The notes below the pieces were generated by a model. That model was not told where the DNA came from. It saw nothing but the letters and a program-made list of their open reading frames with translations, and ran no database searches. Positions 27,668-40,287 of a stretch of DNA of 64,000 bases are shown in pieces. The translations under genes and the position numbers were made by a program. Numbering within the stretch: position 1 is the stretch's first letter; each line of letters begins with the position of its first letter. The DNA comes from Desulfovibrio desulfuricans. GTDB taxonomy: Bacteria; Desulfobacterota; Desulfovibrionia; Desulfovibrionales; Desulfovibrionaceae. The DNA is taken from NCBI RefSeq assembly GCF_024460775.1, contig NZ_JANFYZ010000001.1, positions 62,001 to 126,000 of the forward strand, given 5' to 3'.

Positions 27668-29860
27668 ATGAAAACGCAGGAACTTAATGAGCAGTCCGTT
27701 GCTGGTCGCTATCGTCTGAAAAAAGCCGCGGTGGCTGCTGTCAGCCTGTCGCTTTTTGCTGTGGCTGCGGCTGTGGCTTACGGCCTCTGCACCTTGCAGC
27801 TCAAGAACGTTACGCAGGATATTCTGAATAACCAGCGTGAAATGCAGCAATCGTGGGTGGATAAATCGCTGGAATCCATCCGCGCGTGGCATGCAACCGT
27901 TGTTGAGCAGGCGCGGCTGGTGAGCAGCGCGGAGATGTTCCGCCTGTTTGCCGTGGATGTGCGCAACCTTGGCTCCGATGGCGAGTCGCGCCTTTCCGCG
28001 CCTGATGCCATGGAAAACGGCGATGAATCGCTGCGCAATCTTGCCGAACAGATGGGCTATATGCAGGATCTGCTGCGGGACTTTGCACGCGGCAAAAACT
28101 GGGTTTCTGCAAGGATTGTTTCGCCCAAGGGCAATCCCTTTGTGGTGAGCAAAGGGGATGCACCCCTTGGCGAGGCCCAGGTGGCCCTTGTGACCCGCGC
28201 CGTGGACAGGAAAACTGTTGTTTTTGGTCCTGTGCGCGCCCTTGGCGACACAATGGTTATTGATCTGGCCGATCCCATGTACGAAGTGCTGGGCCGGGGC
28301 GAAAGCGTCCCCGTTGCCGTGCTTTTTGCCACTCTTCCTGTGGACAGGGTGCTGACGGCATTTCTTGCCCAGCGACAGGATCAGTACGGCGGACTGCTGC
28401 CGCGCATTTTGCAGGCCGGCGGCAGCGGCACAGAGGCCGTGCTGCTGCGCGATGCCAAACCTGCGCTTGAGCCAGTGCAGCACATGACGCCACTGGCTGA
28501 CGGCCTTGGCTTCAAGCGTCGGCAGGGGCTTGTGGGCGGCGGGGAGGCCTATTCCCTCGGCAGCTACATGAACAGTCTGGGCTGGCTTGTGACCATTGAA
28601 GCTCCGGCAGATATGGTTGATGCGCTGGTGGAAAGCCAGGCAAAGCAGATATACGGTCTGGGCATTCTTGGCAGCCTTGGCACGGCGCTTTTGCTGGCCT
28701 TTATCTGGGCTTCGCTGGTGAGCCGCTCGCACAGGGCCACTGCCCAGCATTTCAAGCATCTGTACACGCTTATCCGCCAGCAGAAGATCATGCTCGACAG
28801 CGTCAACGCCTCGTTGCAGGCCGGGCTTATGCTCATGGACAAAAATGGGCGCTTGCAGATGTGCAACCCGGCCTTCTGCCAGATGGCGGGCAAGGACGAG
28901 GAAGCCCTCAAGGGAATCCCCGTGGGCGAGGCCCTGCCGGAAGATGCCGCCCTTCGGCTTATGGAGGGCATGGCCCAGGTAAGCGCCAGCGGCAAGGAAG
29001 GCAGCATAGAGATTTCTGTTCCCCAACCCGGGGATGTGCGCCTTTTCCGCGTGACCCTGTTCCCCTTTGAAGATCACGACAATTCCGGGGAAGAAGGCAA
29101 GGGCGGCTGCGTGGGTATTTTCCAGGATATTACGGAATTCCGCCGCCGCGCTGAGGCCGCGCGTGAACGTCAGGCCAACAGCATTGCCGCCCTTGTGCGG
29201 GCCATTGAAAGTGTGGACGTGAACCTCATCGGGCACTCCATGAAGATGGAGCATGTGGCAGACCTGCTCTCCGGCGCCATGAGCCTGCCCGACAAGGACA
29301 GGGAAACCCTGCGGCTTGCGGCCCGCCTTTCGCAGGTGGGCAAGATTTTTGTGCCGCGCGAGCTGCTCACCAAGAAGGGCAAGCTCACCCCCGAGGAACA
29401 GGCCGAGGTTATGCGCGCGCCGGAGTATGCCTATGGCATCCTGCGCGACATGCAGTTCAACCTGCCAGTGCCGGACGCCGTCTTCCAGATGGGCGAACGT
29501 ATGGACGGTTCAGGCCTGCCCCAGCATCTGGCCGGGGAGGCCATCAATCACAATGCGCGCATTCTGGCCGTGGTCAACGCCTTCTGCGCCATGGTCAGCC
29601 CACGTTCCTACCGCGCGGGCATGCAGCCCGAAGAAGCCGTTGCCCTGCTCATGAAGGACAAGGGCTTTGACAGCCAGATTGTCAGCGCGCTTGCCAATGT
29701 TGCTGCGGCAGATTTGCAACAGGCCATTGCCACCGCCGATGCGGCCAGCAAAAAATCTGCTCATGCCGCAGAATCCGGTGTAATGGAAGGGCAGGACGGG
29801 CAAAGTGAGCAGGAAAAATCCGCTGGCTCACGGTCAGAAAATTCTGCCGCCGCCGAATAG
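27668..29860 (+). CDS. Membrane sensor with PAS and degenerate HD-GYP domain
   Basis: 730 residues. TM1 at about 18-40, a periplasmic domain of about 300 residues, TM2 at about 345-367, a PAS domain (MLMDKNGRLQMCNPAFCQMAG) and a C-terminal HD-GYP-like domain from about 515. The HD-GYP scaffold is clear (VGKIFVPRELLTKKGKLTPE and MDGSGLPQHLAGE), but the catalytic HD pair is Ser-Gln at 555-556 and the second HHE motif is MGE. It is therefore probably a binding or scaffold domain without c-di-GMP hydrolysis. The membrane-periplasm layout next to a LapG-like protease recalls LapD. The last 50 residues are low-complexity. Confidence 0.8.
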   Translation: MKTQELNEQSVAGRYRLKKAAVAAVSLSLFAVAAAVAYGLCTLQLKNVTQDILNNQREMQQSWVDKSLESIRAWHATVVEQARLVSSAEMFRLFAVDVRNLGSDGESRLSAPDAMENGDESLRNLAEQMGYMQDLLRDFARGKNWVSARIVSPKGNPFVVSKGDAPLGEAQVALVTRAVDRKTVVFGPVRALGDTMVIDLADPMYEVLGRGESVPVAVLFATLPVDRVLTAFLAQRQDQYGGLLPRILQAGGSGTEAVLLRDAKPALEPVQHMTPLADGLGFKRRQGLVGGGEAYSLGSYMNSLGWLVTIEAPADMVDALVESQAKQIYGLGILGSLGTALLLAFIWASLVSRSHRATAQHFKHLYTLIRQQKIMLDSVNASLQAGLMLMDKNGRLQMCNPAFCQMAGKDEEALKGIPVGEALPEDAALRLMEGMAQVSASGKEGSIEISVPQPGDVRLFRVTLFPFEDHDNSGEEGKGGCVGIFQDITEFRRRAEAARERQANSIAALVRAIESVDVNLIGHSMKMEHVADLLSGAMSLPDKDRETLRLAARLSQVGKIFVPRELLTKKGKLTPEEQAEVMRAPEYAYGILRDMQFNLPVPDAVFQMGERMDGSGLPQHLAGEAINHNARILAVVNAFCAMVSPRSYRAGMQPEEAVALLMKDKGFDSQIVSALANVAAADLQQAIATADAASKKSAHAAESGVMEGQDGQSEQEKSAGSRSENSAAAE

Positions 29861-29873
29861 AGAGCAGGGCGAC

Positions 29874-30899
29874 ATGACGGGCGCAGTGCAACAGTTGACG
29901 GTGCAGCAGGACGGCTCTGAAAAGATAGACGTGGCGATGAACATTTTCGCCAAGCCGTATCAGACAGCGCTCTCTGTCCTGTCACTGTTCAAGCACAGCG
30001 GCAGGCATGTTGGCAATGTCTGGTTGCAGTTTGAGCCTTATGGTTCGCAGTATGATATTGTCAGCCCCTATGCGCTGGTGCAGTATCTGGGCAGCCTGAT
30101 AGGGGAGAGGTGCCGGGTTTTTCAGCCCGACTACTGGCTTGATCTCAATGCCGCAGACCCATCACGCTTTGCCGATGATGCCTACCGCTACGGCATCCGC
30201 TACCAGTACGCCTTTGAGCACAGCACGAGCCGCAGGCTGTTTCTTATGCACAACGATGTGCTTGTGCTCAAGGATGTGCTTGGCTATCTGGGCGGCCTCA
30301 TGGGGGATGCCGTTGCTGTGGGCCATCTTGGTCAGTGCTGGAACTGCCCGGCCCGTGTGGCGGAACTGACGCGCGAGGTCATGGGCTGCGAACCGTGCGG
30401 GCCTGAGCGACACTTGGATTTTCGGCCTGATTACAGTCAGTTGCAGCAGCTTTATGCGCTGGCCCACCAGAGGAAAATTTTTGCAAGGCCGTATGACCGT
30501 GGCTTTGCTGGCATTTTTGATGCACAGCCCTGGCCCCTGCCGGAATGCCGCGTTAATGAATGGGCCTGCCTGCTTGATCTGGAAAAAACGCGGCCCCTGT
30601 GCGTGCCGCATGGCCCGGTGTTGCCGCCCGGAGCATACAGGCAGTGCGGGCCTGTATGCCTTGATATTGGCGTGGAGTGGTTCCGGGGGATGCATGCTCG
30701 CGGCATGACCGCCCGGCATGCCGATCTTTCACGCCACCTCAAGCATTGGGTAGGTACGGGCAAGGTGACGGCCCGCCTTTATGCTCTGGCAGAAGAAAAT
30801 GCCCTCAAGATATTGCTGACAACCTTTCCCGATTACTGCGACTGGCTGCGCGGCACCATCGGCAACAAGCCGCTCGGCGTGAGCGATAGAGCCCGATAG
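29874..30899 (+). CDS. Uncharacterised protein, glycosyltransferase-like
   Basis: 341 residues, no signal peptide. The opening IFAKPYQTALSVLSLFKHSG and the later RLFLMHNDVLVLKDVLGYL resemble the nucleotide-sugar and acidic-motif regions of GT-A glycosyltransferases, but I do not recognise a named family. It is cysteine-rich in the middle (CWNCPARV, MGCEPCGPE). The ATG at 29874 is used because the sequence just before it (AGAGCAGGG) can act as a ribosome site and it lies 13 bases after the HD-GYP-like stop. It is likely co-transcribed with that gene. Function unknown; sugar transfer is inference. Confidence 0.6.
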   Translation: MTGAVQQLTVQQDGSEKIDVAMNIFAKPYQTALSVLSLFKHSGRHVGNVWLQFEPYGSQYDIVSPYALVQYLGSLIGERCRVFQPDYWLDLNAADPSRFADDAYRYGIRYQYAFEHSTSRRLFLMHNDVLVLKDVLGYLGGLMGDAVAVGHLGQCWNCPARVAELTREVMGCEPCGPERHLDFRPDYSQLQQLYALAHQRKIFARPYDRGFAGIFDAQPWPLPECRVNEWACLLDLEKTRPLCVPHGPVLPPGAYRQCGPVCLDIGVEWFRGMHARGMTARHADLSRHLKHWVGTGKVTARLYALAEENALKILLTTFPDYCDWLRGTIGNKPLGVSDRAR

Positions 30900-30986
30900 T
30901 TCTTTCTTCATTTGTGGAATCCCTTGCCTCTCCCTTTCTGATTTTACTTTCAAGCTGACACAGCAGGCTTGTTTGGAACGCGAAAA

Positions 30987-31010
30987 GGCGTCGACCAAAT
31001 GGCCGACGCC
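30987..31010 (-). terminator. Terminator downstream of flgE
   Basis: Stem GGCGTCG/CGACGCC with a T run on the minus strand. A second GC hairpin (GAGGGCC/GGCCCTC at 31054-31079) lies between it and the flgE stop, with T residues on the plus side, and may end the convergent plus-strand transcript. Confidence 0.6.
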
Positions 31011-31099
31011 CGACACGGGAAAGAAAGGTTTGCAGCGCTATCCCCAACGCTGGGAGGGCCTTGCGGCCCCCCGGCCCTCTTTCTACTGCAATCTCTATT

Positions 31100-32902
31100 T
31101 TACCGCTTCATGCCAATAACGGTTTCCAGCATGTTGTCCACCGTGGTGATGGTCTTTGAGTTGGCCTGGAAGCCGCGCTGTGTAGCAATCATCTGCACAA
31201 ATTCGCGCGACATGTCCACGTTGGACTGTTCAATGTTGTAGGCCTTGATGCTGCCAAAGCCATTGTCGCCTGCTACGCCCTGCCTGGCAAATCCAGATTC
31301 TTTTGTTTCAGAGTAAAGGTTGTTTCCTTCTCTGTACAAACCCTGCAGGTTGTCAAAGTCATACATGGAAATCTGGTACAGAGCCAAGGTTTCATTGTTG
31401 TCATACTTGCCGTAAATTATGCCGTTCGCATCAATGTTGAAGTTGTTGAGTACGCCTGATGCATACCCGTCAGCCTTTGATGCCTGTACAAGTGAACTAC
31501 CGCTTGTCACGATGGATGCGCCGTTTCTGCGCACGGTTGTAGACATGGTGCACGGGGCGGTATTGTAGTCAATGGTGCCCTGAGTGGCAGGCGCAACTGG
31601 GGGAACAACTTTTAAATCATCCAAAGAGTTGGTGGAGTTGTTCCACGGTGTGGTACTTGTATCCCTCAGGCCCAGATCCAACTCAATGATACTTTTCTCA
31701 GCGAGGCTGTGATTGCTGCCGCCGTAGGATGAAACCTCGGATACGCTGTTGCTGAGGGCCGAGCCTGAGAAGTTGGCGTTGAACACAGGCAGGCCATTGT
31801 TGGAAACCTTGGTCGGTTGCCATGAAGTGGAAAGCGTAGGGTTAAGAGCGCACTGCATATCAGCGGTAGCGGTATCCTGAGCGCCATACGTATAGGCAGT
31901 CTGGTTGACAATCTGACCACTGACGTTGAAGACCAACTGCCCGGTCATGAGCATACCGGCCTTTTTGGTGCCCTGAAATGTCTGACTGTCTGCCGGAAGA
32001 ATCGGATTGCCAGAAGAATCGTACGTCACCGGCGTGGTGCCGCCATATGTCCGGTTGTCTTCTGACGGAGGAATCGTCACAATGTATTCGTACACTGTGT
32101 AGCCGGAAGGCAGGTTATTAATTTTGTATGAGCTGTTGCTGGTGTCAACCTTGTCGTAGTAGACTGTGAGCTGGTGCTTTGTGCCACCCTCGTCATAGAC
32201 GGTAATGGGGGAACTGGCTGCATATGCTGTGTCGGCAAGCGGCGTCTTCGTATTGGTGCCGTCCCACTGGTCGAACAGCGCTGTCATGGGGCTTGTAGTA
32301 CTGGTCGTTTTGTCCATGCCGACGTCGTTCGACAACTGCATGGTGAAAGAAACACTCTGCGTGAGCTTGGGAGGAAGGTTCCAGCTGTCAAGCACGATAT
32401 CCTTGGGCGAACCAGTACCTTTGTATGCAGTTGTTGAGGCTGAGCTGCTGCTGGTAGTTGTAGAACCAGAGTTGAAAACAACAGAAGAACTGTCATTGTC
32501 AACTTTCCAGCCCTGAAGAATCAAGCCCTGAGGATTTTGCAACTCGCGCTTGTTGTTGAAATAGAAATCGCCGGCACGGGTGTAGTACGCCTGCTCGCTG
32601 TCTTGCTTGCGGACTTTGAAGTACCCGTTGCCAGAAATAGCAAGATCTGATCCTGAATTGGTGGATTCAAGGGAACCCTGCGAGTAGTCGCCGAGCACCG
32701 CGTAGGTGCTGACGCCCTGGCCAATCTGGGTGGTGCCGCTTACGCTGCCGCTGTCGGTGTAGAGATAGTCGCTGAAGTCCGCGCGTTGGCCTTTGTAGGC
32801 CAGGGTGCTGACGTTGGCGATATTGTTGCCGACGACGTTCATTTTGTTCCCGTGCGCCATAAGGCCGGAAACGCTTGCCCACATGCTGGATGAGAGACTC
32901 AT
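31100..32902 (-). CDS. flgE: Flagellar hook protein FlgE
   Basis: Monomer of the flagellar hook, exported by the flagellar type III system. 600 residues from the ATG at 32902 (GGAGGA ribosome site). The N-terminal rod/hook signature is MSLSSSMWASVSGLMAHGNK followed by NVVGNNIANVSTLAYKGQR. The C-terminal signature is NVDMSREFVQMIATQRGFQA with NSKTITTVDNMLETVIGMKR. The middle is a long Ser/Thr-rich variable region, which makes it longer than the E. coli protein (about 400). Last of fliK-flgD-flgE, 83 bases after flgD. Confidence 0.95.
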   Translation of the reverse strand: MSLSSSMWASVSGLMAHGNKMNVVGNNIANVSTLAYKGQRADFSDYLYTDSGSVSGTTQIGQGVSTYAVLGDYSQGSLESTNSGSDLAISGNGYFKVRKQDSEQAYYTRAGDFYFNNKRELQNPQGLILQGWKVDNDSSSVVFNSGSTTTSSSSASTTAYKGTGSPKDIVLDSWNLPPKLTQSVSFTMQLSNDVGMDKTTSTTSPMTALFDQWDGTNTKTPLADTAYAASSPITVYDEGGTKHQLTVYYDKVDTSNSSYKINNLPSGYTVYEYIVTIPPSEDNRTYGGTTPVTYDSSGNPILPADSQTFQGTKKAGMLMTGQLVFNVSGQIVNQTAYTYGAQDTATADMQCALNPTLSTSWQPTKVSNNGLPVFNANFSGSALSNSVSEVSSYGGSNHSLAEKSIIELDLGLRDTSTTPWNNSTNSLDDLKVVPPVAPATQGTIDYNTAPCTMSTTVRRNGASIVTSGSSLVQASKADGYASGVLNNFNIDANGIIYGKYDNNETLALYQISMYDFDNLQGLYREGNNLYSETKESGFARQGVAGDNGFGSIKAYNIEQSNVDMSREFVQMIATQRGFQANSKTITTVDNMLETVIGMKR

Positions 32903-32985
32903 ATCTTCCTCCGTGTCTAGGGATAGGGGGATATTTTTCCGGGTATGCAGTTTTGGGCTGCCTGCCCGCAATTTAACTATTCTGT

Positions 32986-33741
32986 TTAACTGCCAGATGA
33001 ACTCGATGAACCGGAAGAATCCGATGAAGCAGCGGTGGTGGTCGCTTGCGTGACCTGCCGCACTTTTGAAAGCTCCATCAACTGGCCGCCATCAAGACCC
33101 AGATACACTGTGCCATTGTTGTTGACCACGCCTGTAACCTTGGCATCCACCACCTGGTCGGCAAGAACTGCTTCGCCGCTGGCGTTGAGCAGGGACAAAT
33201 TGACCGTGTACACGCCATCCGGGGCAACTGTTCCGTTGCCGTTTTTGCCGCTCCAGTTGAACTCGTAGGTGGTTCCGGCTGCCTTGGGAGCCACAGTTTC
33301 GGTGTAGATGACGTTGTTTTCGGCATCCCGCACCGTAATGGTGCCGCTGGCAACGGCATCGTTGGGCGCATAGCGGAACTTGGTTATGGACGTCGTCTTT
33401 GTGGTTGCGTCCGTCACCTTGCCTATACTGTTGCCAGAGACGGTCACTTGCTTGCCGATGTACGACGTGGCGTTGATCATCTGCTGGTTGTTGGTGGCGT
33501 CAGTCAGCGACCCCATACTCGTATTCAGGTTGATGAGCTGTTCAAGGCTGGAGAACTGCGCCATCTGGGAGACAAATTCCTTGTCGTCCATAGGGTTCAG
33601 CGGATCCTGATACTTGAACTGCGTCACCAGAAGCAGCATAAAGGCGTTTTTGTCGAGGTTCGCGCCATTTTTCTGCTTGCCAACAACAGCATTGAACTCG
33701 TTGTTAGCCTGGGTGATTGCTGATGATACGCTGCTGGCCAT
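32986..33741 (-). CDS. flgD: Flagellar hook assembly (cap) protein FlgD
   Basis: Scaffold at the tip of the growing hook. 251 residues. The signature LDKNAFMLLLVTQFKYQDPL with NPMDDKEFVSQMAQFSSLEQ is clear. The central FlgD Ig/tudor-like part contains YEFNWSGKNGNG, and a Ser/Gly-rich tail ends the protein. It lies 24 bases after fliK and before flgE, the usual order. Confidence 0.95.
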   Translation of the reverse strand: MASSVSSAITQANNEFNAVVGKQKNGANLDKNAFMLLLVTQFKYQDPLNPMDDKEFVSQMAQFSSLEQLINLNTSMGSLTDATNNQQMINATSYIGKQVTVSGNSIGKVTDATTKTTSITKFRYAPNDAVASGTITVRDAENNVIYTETVAPKAAGTTYEFNWSGKNGNGTVAPDGVYTVNLSLLNASGEAVLADQVVDAKVTGVVNNNGTVYLGLDGGQLMELSKVRQVTQATTTAASSDSSGSSSSSGS

Positions 33742-33765
33742 ACTTCATTCTCCTCACGGCCCGGT

Positions 33766-35796
33766 TCAGGCAACCACGTTGAGGTTGCTGGTGGTATATC
33801 TTGCCGTGTTGCCAAGAGAATGCACAGGCTGTTCCAAAGTTGAAATATCCATGTTTAAGCTGGAATTTCGAACTGTTGCAAGATTCTTCAGCCGGGAAAG
33901 TTCTTCCCTGCGGGCATCTTCTTCCTGCCGGGAATTGTGCTGGTTGAAATCCTGCCAGGATGCGCTGTTCTGCTCCTGCCGCGTTTCCTGCCGCACTTCA
34001 AGCTTGTCTACCTTGAGGCCCTGCTGCTCAAGATTCATGCGGATTGCATCGACCTGACGGCTGATCATGTCATTGGTTTCCGACTTTTCAGAACGGATCA
34101 CCGCGCTGACCTCGCCATTGCGTACCGAAAGGGAAACAGTGATGGACCCCAGCTCCTGCGGGTTAAGTTGCAGGTCAAGCCGGGTGCCGCCGCCCTTGAC
34201 GGTTGAAAGCATGCCCTGTTCAACCTGCTGCGCCACCTGCCGCCCGATGGGGGCAACGGCTGAGGGATCCTGCACGTCAGACGTGTTCTGGGCTGCATGG
34301 GCAGCTTGCATGGCCTGCGCTGCCGCGTAGGCGGGAGTGGAGCCGCGCCCTGTAACAGCAGCGGATTGCGTGTCTACCTTGCCCAGCAGATCGCCCCAGG
34401 CAGACTTGCCCTTTTGATCCTTGTCAGATTCGCTCTGTCCGGAATTACCGTCAGCATTCTTCTGACCCTTGTCGTCCAGAACAGCGGCCTGCTGAGTGGC
34501 AGACTGCGCGTGAATCTGATTGGCTGCGGGAGTTTTGTCCGATTGCGAAGATGGCAGCACATTGTTTTGCGCAGTTGTCTTACCAGTTTGCACGTCTGCC
34601 TGCGAACTTGCGCGGGAAGCTGCCTGCGACCCAGACTGCTGCGTTGTCTGCGTGTTTGACTGCTTCGCGGCTGTGGTGTCGGCAGTTCTTTCCGCGGGCA
34701 TGCGCTGGGTCACTGTGGCCTTGTTTTCGGCTGTAGTGCGTTCCCCCTCATGCTTTGCGGCGGTCGCATCCTTGCCGATGGCTTCGCTCTGCGCAGCAAT
34801 CTTGATATCGCCCGGCTCGGCCTTCTGGCCTGCTTCAAGGGTTTCACCAAGAATGTTGCTGCTTTTTTTCTGAACGGTTTTGTCTATAAGAGTCTTGCTC
34901 TGTTGCACCGTGCGGTCGCGCAGCGAACTGGCCTGCTTTTCTTGTTCCGTGCGCGCCCGTGCCTTGCTGATAATGGGCTGCAACGTGGTTTTGAGGGCAG
35001 TATCAAGAGTTTTTTGCGCAGCGGCCTGCGTGGTGAAAAAATCTGTCACCGGAGCCATAAGCGTGCCGAACTGTTCGTTCAGGCAGGTGATGGAGGCGCT
35101 GTTGCCAAAGCTGTTAGCCAGGGTTTGCAGGTTGGCAGTGCCAAGCCCAAGGCCGCGTCCAAGCGAGATGGCCTCACCCTGGCTAACTTCAAGGGTGCCC
35201 GCCGGGTCAAGCTTGTTCACAAAGGACGATATGGTGTTGAATGCCTGCTGTGTGTTGCCCTGCAACATCATGGCCTGAACATTGGTATCCAGAACGCCGG
35301 TTGGGTCGATCTTTTTAAGCAGCGAGGTGATGTTGGCCTTGTCCTCATCAGTGAGAACAGGGATGTCGCCGCCGCCCTTAACGCTGGCAGTTATCTGCGC
35401 GAGGGTTGCGCCGTCAGGCATTTCTGCCAGGGCCGCAAGCTTGGCAAGGCTTTCAGGCGCAGCGCCAGCCTTGATGAGCTTGCTGTGCATATCCTGCACT
35501 TCCTGCTTGGTAAAACAGACTTCGTTCAGCGTGTAGGTGACGCCGTTGCTGGTGTTGCGCGAATAAGGGCTTTGCACCTGCGCGGCTGCTCTGGCAGTGG
35601 GCGTAAAAGGAGTACTGGGCTTGGATTCTGGCTTGCCCTCAAAAACGGCGGCAGATGCGTCAGCCTCTTCAACGGCCTTCAGACTGGAGTTGAGGGCGTC
35701 CATAAAGGAAGACGTCCGCTCGTCATTGGGGCGGTTGTTGTTGGCGGCGTTCCAAAGCGTTTGGTTGGTGCTTACGCTTGTGGGAATAATCTGCAT
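33766..35796 (-). CDS. fliK: Flagellar hook-length control protein FliK
   Basis: Secreted molecular ruler that switches export from hook to filament substrates. 676 residues, long and of low complexity (Gln, Ala, Thr, Ser and Lys) in the middle, as expected of FliK rulers. The C-terminal switch domain (LDLQLNPQELGSITVSLSVR, then SRQVDAIRMNLEQQGLKVDK) identifies it. The ATG at 35796 has an AAGGAG ribosome site. First gene of a three-gene hook operon. The long ruler would suit the long FlgE subunit and hook. Confidence 0.9.
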   Translation of the reverse strand: MQIIPTSVSTNQTLWNAANNNRPNDERTSSFMDALNSSLKAVEEADASAAVFEGKPESKPSTPFTPTARAAAQVQSPYSRNTSNGVTYTLNEVCFTKQEVQDMHSKLIKAGAAPESLAKLAALAEMPDGATLAQITASVKGGGDIPVLTDEDKANITSLLKKIDPTGVLDTNVQAMMLQGNTQQAFNTISSFVNKLDPAGTLEVSQGEAISLGRGLGLGTANLQTLANSFGNSASITCLNEQFGTLMAPVTDFFTTQAAAQKTLDTALKTTLQPIISKARARTEQEKQASSLRDRTVQQSKTLIDKTVQKKSSNILGETLEAGQKAEPGDIKIAAQSEAIGKDATAAKHEGERTTAENKATVTQRMPAERTADTTAAKQSNTQTTQQSGSQAASRASSQADVQTGKTTAQNNVLPSSQSDKTPAANQIHAQSATQQAAVLDDKGQKNADGNSGQSESDKDQKGKSAWGDLLGKVDTQSAAVTGRGSTPAYAAAQAMQAAHAAQNTSDVQDPSAVAPIGRQVAQQVEQGMLSTVKGGGTRLDLQLNPQELGSITVSLSVRNGEVSAVIRSEKSETNDMISRQVDAIRMNLEQQGLKVDKLEVRQETRQEQNSASWQDFNQHNSRQEEDARREELSRLKNLATVRNSSLNMDISTLEQPVHSLGNTARYTTSNLNVVA

Positions 35797-35821
35797 GGTT
35801 CACTCCTTGCGCCTTGAGCTA

Positions 35822-35837
35822 TACAAGGAGTGTTCCA
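35822..35837 (-). promoter_or_regulatory. Candidate sigma-54 promoter of fliK-flgD-flgE
   Basis: Minus strand TGGAACACTCCTTGTA: GG at -24 and GT rather than GC at -12, with a 10-base interval. It would start transcription near 35811, just ahead of the ribosome site. Hook genes are often sigma-54 dependent, but the match is imperfect. Confidence 0.35.
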
Positions 35838-35919
35838 AAACTGTTGGTGTAATTAATTCAATGTGTTAAGTAAATGAGAATTGCGGGAAAAGGGCAATAC
35901 TTGCCGAATATGGAGCATG

Positions 35920-37335
35920 CTAGGAGGCAGGATTGGCAAAAACAGGAGCCAGGGCGGCAAGCCTGTGCACTGCTGTGCGCCAGCCCTGCTCGCTGAAGCC
36001 TTCATTCTGCAAAAACATGTGCAGGTGCCCGGTGAACAGGCGAATCATGCCGGGCTGGACGCGCCAGAAATCATCGGGCAGGGGAGTGCGCTTTTTCAGG
36101 TGATCACTGCACAAGGCGCAAAGGTGGGCAAGGCGGGCGGCAAGGCGCCCAGCAAGTGCGGGATGTTTCGCGTGGAGGTTTGTCAGGCGCTGGCGCAGCA
36201 GGGTTTGCTGGCCTGGATCATACAGAAAAAGAAAGGCAGCCTGCCATACATCTTCGAGCTGGGGGCGACAGGAATTGCCGCGTGGCTCAGGGTAAGGTTT
36301 CAAGGTATGCAGGCCAAGAGCGTCACGCCCGGTTCGGTAAAGCGTAAGACCATTGTCTGGGGCCTTGCAGCAGGGCTTGCCGGTGGCAAGCTCCTGATGA
36401 ATTTGCAGCGCAAGCTGGGCTACAGAAGCGGGCATGAAGGCCTGTTTGCAAAAAAGACGGCTGCGTCTGCACTGCCAGCAGCCTACGCAGCTCATGGCTG
36501 CGCGCAGTACCCACTGTCCGGGTGCAGATGGGCCTGTCTCGCGGGCGTGTACCGGCCCCATCGAGAGATTGAGCACTGGTACGCCAAGGTAATCGGCAAG
36601 GTGCATGGGGCCTGTGTCAGGCGTTATGCACAGGTCAAGCGTGCCCATGAGGGCCGCAACCTCGCGCAGGGCAAGCTTGCCGCACAGGTTTGCCTGCGCA
36701 AGGCCGGAACGGTGCGCCACTTCATCGCCCAGTTCCTGCTCGGCCTTGCCGCCCAGAAAAACCGGGGCCAGATCTGCCGCCGCAAGGCGCATGGCAAGCC
36801 GTGCCCAAAAAGCCGCATCCGGCCTTTTGGCTGCTTCGCTGGCCCCAAGCACCAAACCAACGCGGCGTGTTCCCGCTGGTTTGGGGCGCGAATGCCCCAC
36901 AGCGGCAAGGTTGGGAGCGGGGGAAAGATCCAGCAGGTGCAGGTCGGCCCAGTGAAAGGCATTGGCGTGGTTATTCTGCGTCAGGGCCGCGCGGTACAAT
37001 TGCCAGAAGCCCAGAACGCGTAATCCATCGCTGTCGGCCACAGGCCCAAGCTTGAGGGGAGGCTCAAGCCGCGCCATAAGCTGGGCCGCCACCGGGCTGC
37101 TGCTAAGATTGATCGCCGCCGCGTATGTTTGGCGGGCAAGCTCCTGGCAGTGTGAAGGGGGAAAAAATACTGCATCCGGCGCAAGCGGCATGAGCTGCTG
37201 AAAGAAAGCCGGTTCTGCCACAACCCACAGGGGATTGTGGGGCCAAAGCTGGCGCAGGCGGATAAGCAGGGGAAAGGTGAGGATCAGGTCACCCATGCGG
37301 TGCAGTTGCAGCACCAGAATCGGATCAGCAGACAT
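35920..37335 (-). CDS. Glycosyltransferase family 9 (heptosyltransferase-like)
   Basis: 471 residues. The GT9 N-terminal motif ILVLQLHRMGDLILTFPLL and the C-terminal donor-site motif CITPDTGPMHLADYLGVPVLN are clear. The family transfers ADP-heptose or related sugars to lipopolysaccharide core or other acceptors. The C-terminal part adds about 120 residues beyond the core fold. The ATG at 37335 lies two bases after the stop of the preceding CgeB-like gene. With that gene and the FapA-like gene it forms a run that probably modifies a surface structure; the hook genes next door make flagellar glycosylation possible but unproven. Confidence 0.85.
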   Translation of the reverse strand: MSADPILVLQLHRMGDLILTFPLLIRLRQLWPHNPLWVVAEPAFFQQLMPLAPDAVFFPPSHCQELARQTYAAAINLSSSPVAAQLMARLEPPLKLGPVADSDGLRVLGFWQLYRAALTQNNHANAFHWADLHLLDLSPAPNLAAVGHSRPKPAGTRRVGLVLGASEAAKRPDAAFWARLAMRLAAADLAPVFLGGKAEQELGDEVAHRSGLAQANLCGKLALREVAALMGTLDLCITPDTGPMHLADYLGVPVLNLSMGPVHARETGPSAPGQWVLRAAMSCVGCWQCRRSRLFCKQAFMPASVAQLALQIHQELATGKPCCKAPDNGLTLYRTGRDALGLHTLKPYPEPRGNSCRPQLEDVWQAAFLFLYDPGQQTLLRQRLTNLHAKHPALAGRLAARLAHLCALCSDHLKKRTPLPDDFWRVQPGMIRLFTGHLHMFLQNEGFSEQGWRTAVHRLAALAPVFANPAS

Positions 37336-37337
37336 TA

Positions 37338-40246
<2,909 letters not shown>

Positions 40247-40287
40247 GCACCATCCGTCGGGCTGAAGGGCAAAACCCCGTGATATTG

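Noticed and set aside
27653..29254. 533-residue open frame antisense to the HD-GYP-like gene
   Set aside because: His/Ala/Gly-rich shadow; the plus strand shows membrane, PAS and HD-GYP features.
31100..31760. Diversity-generating retroelement linked to the RT
   Set aside because: No template/variable repeat pair was noticed near the RT, and flgE lies 24 kb away without a matching repeat.
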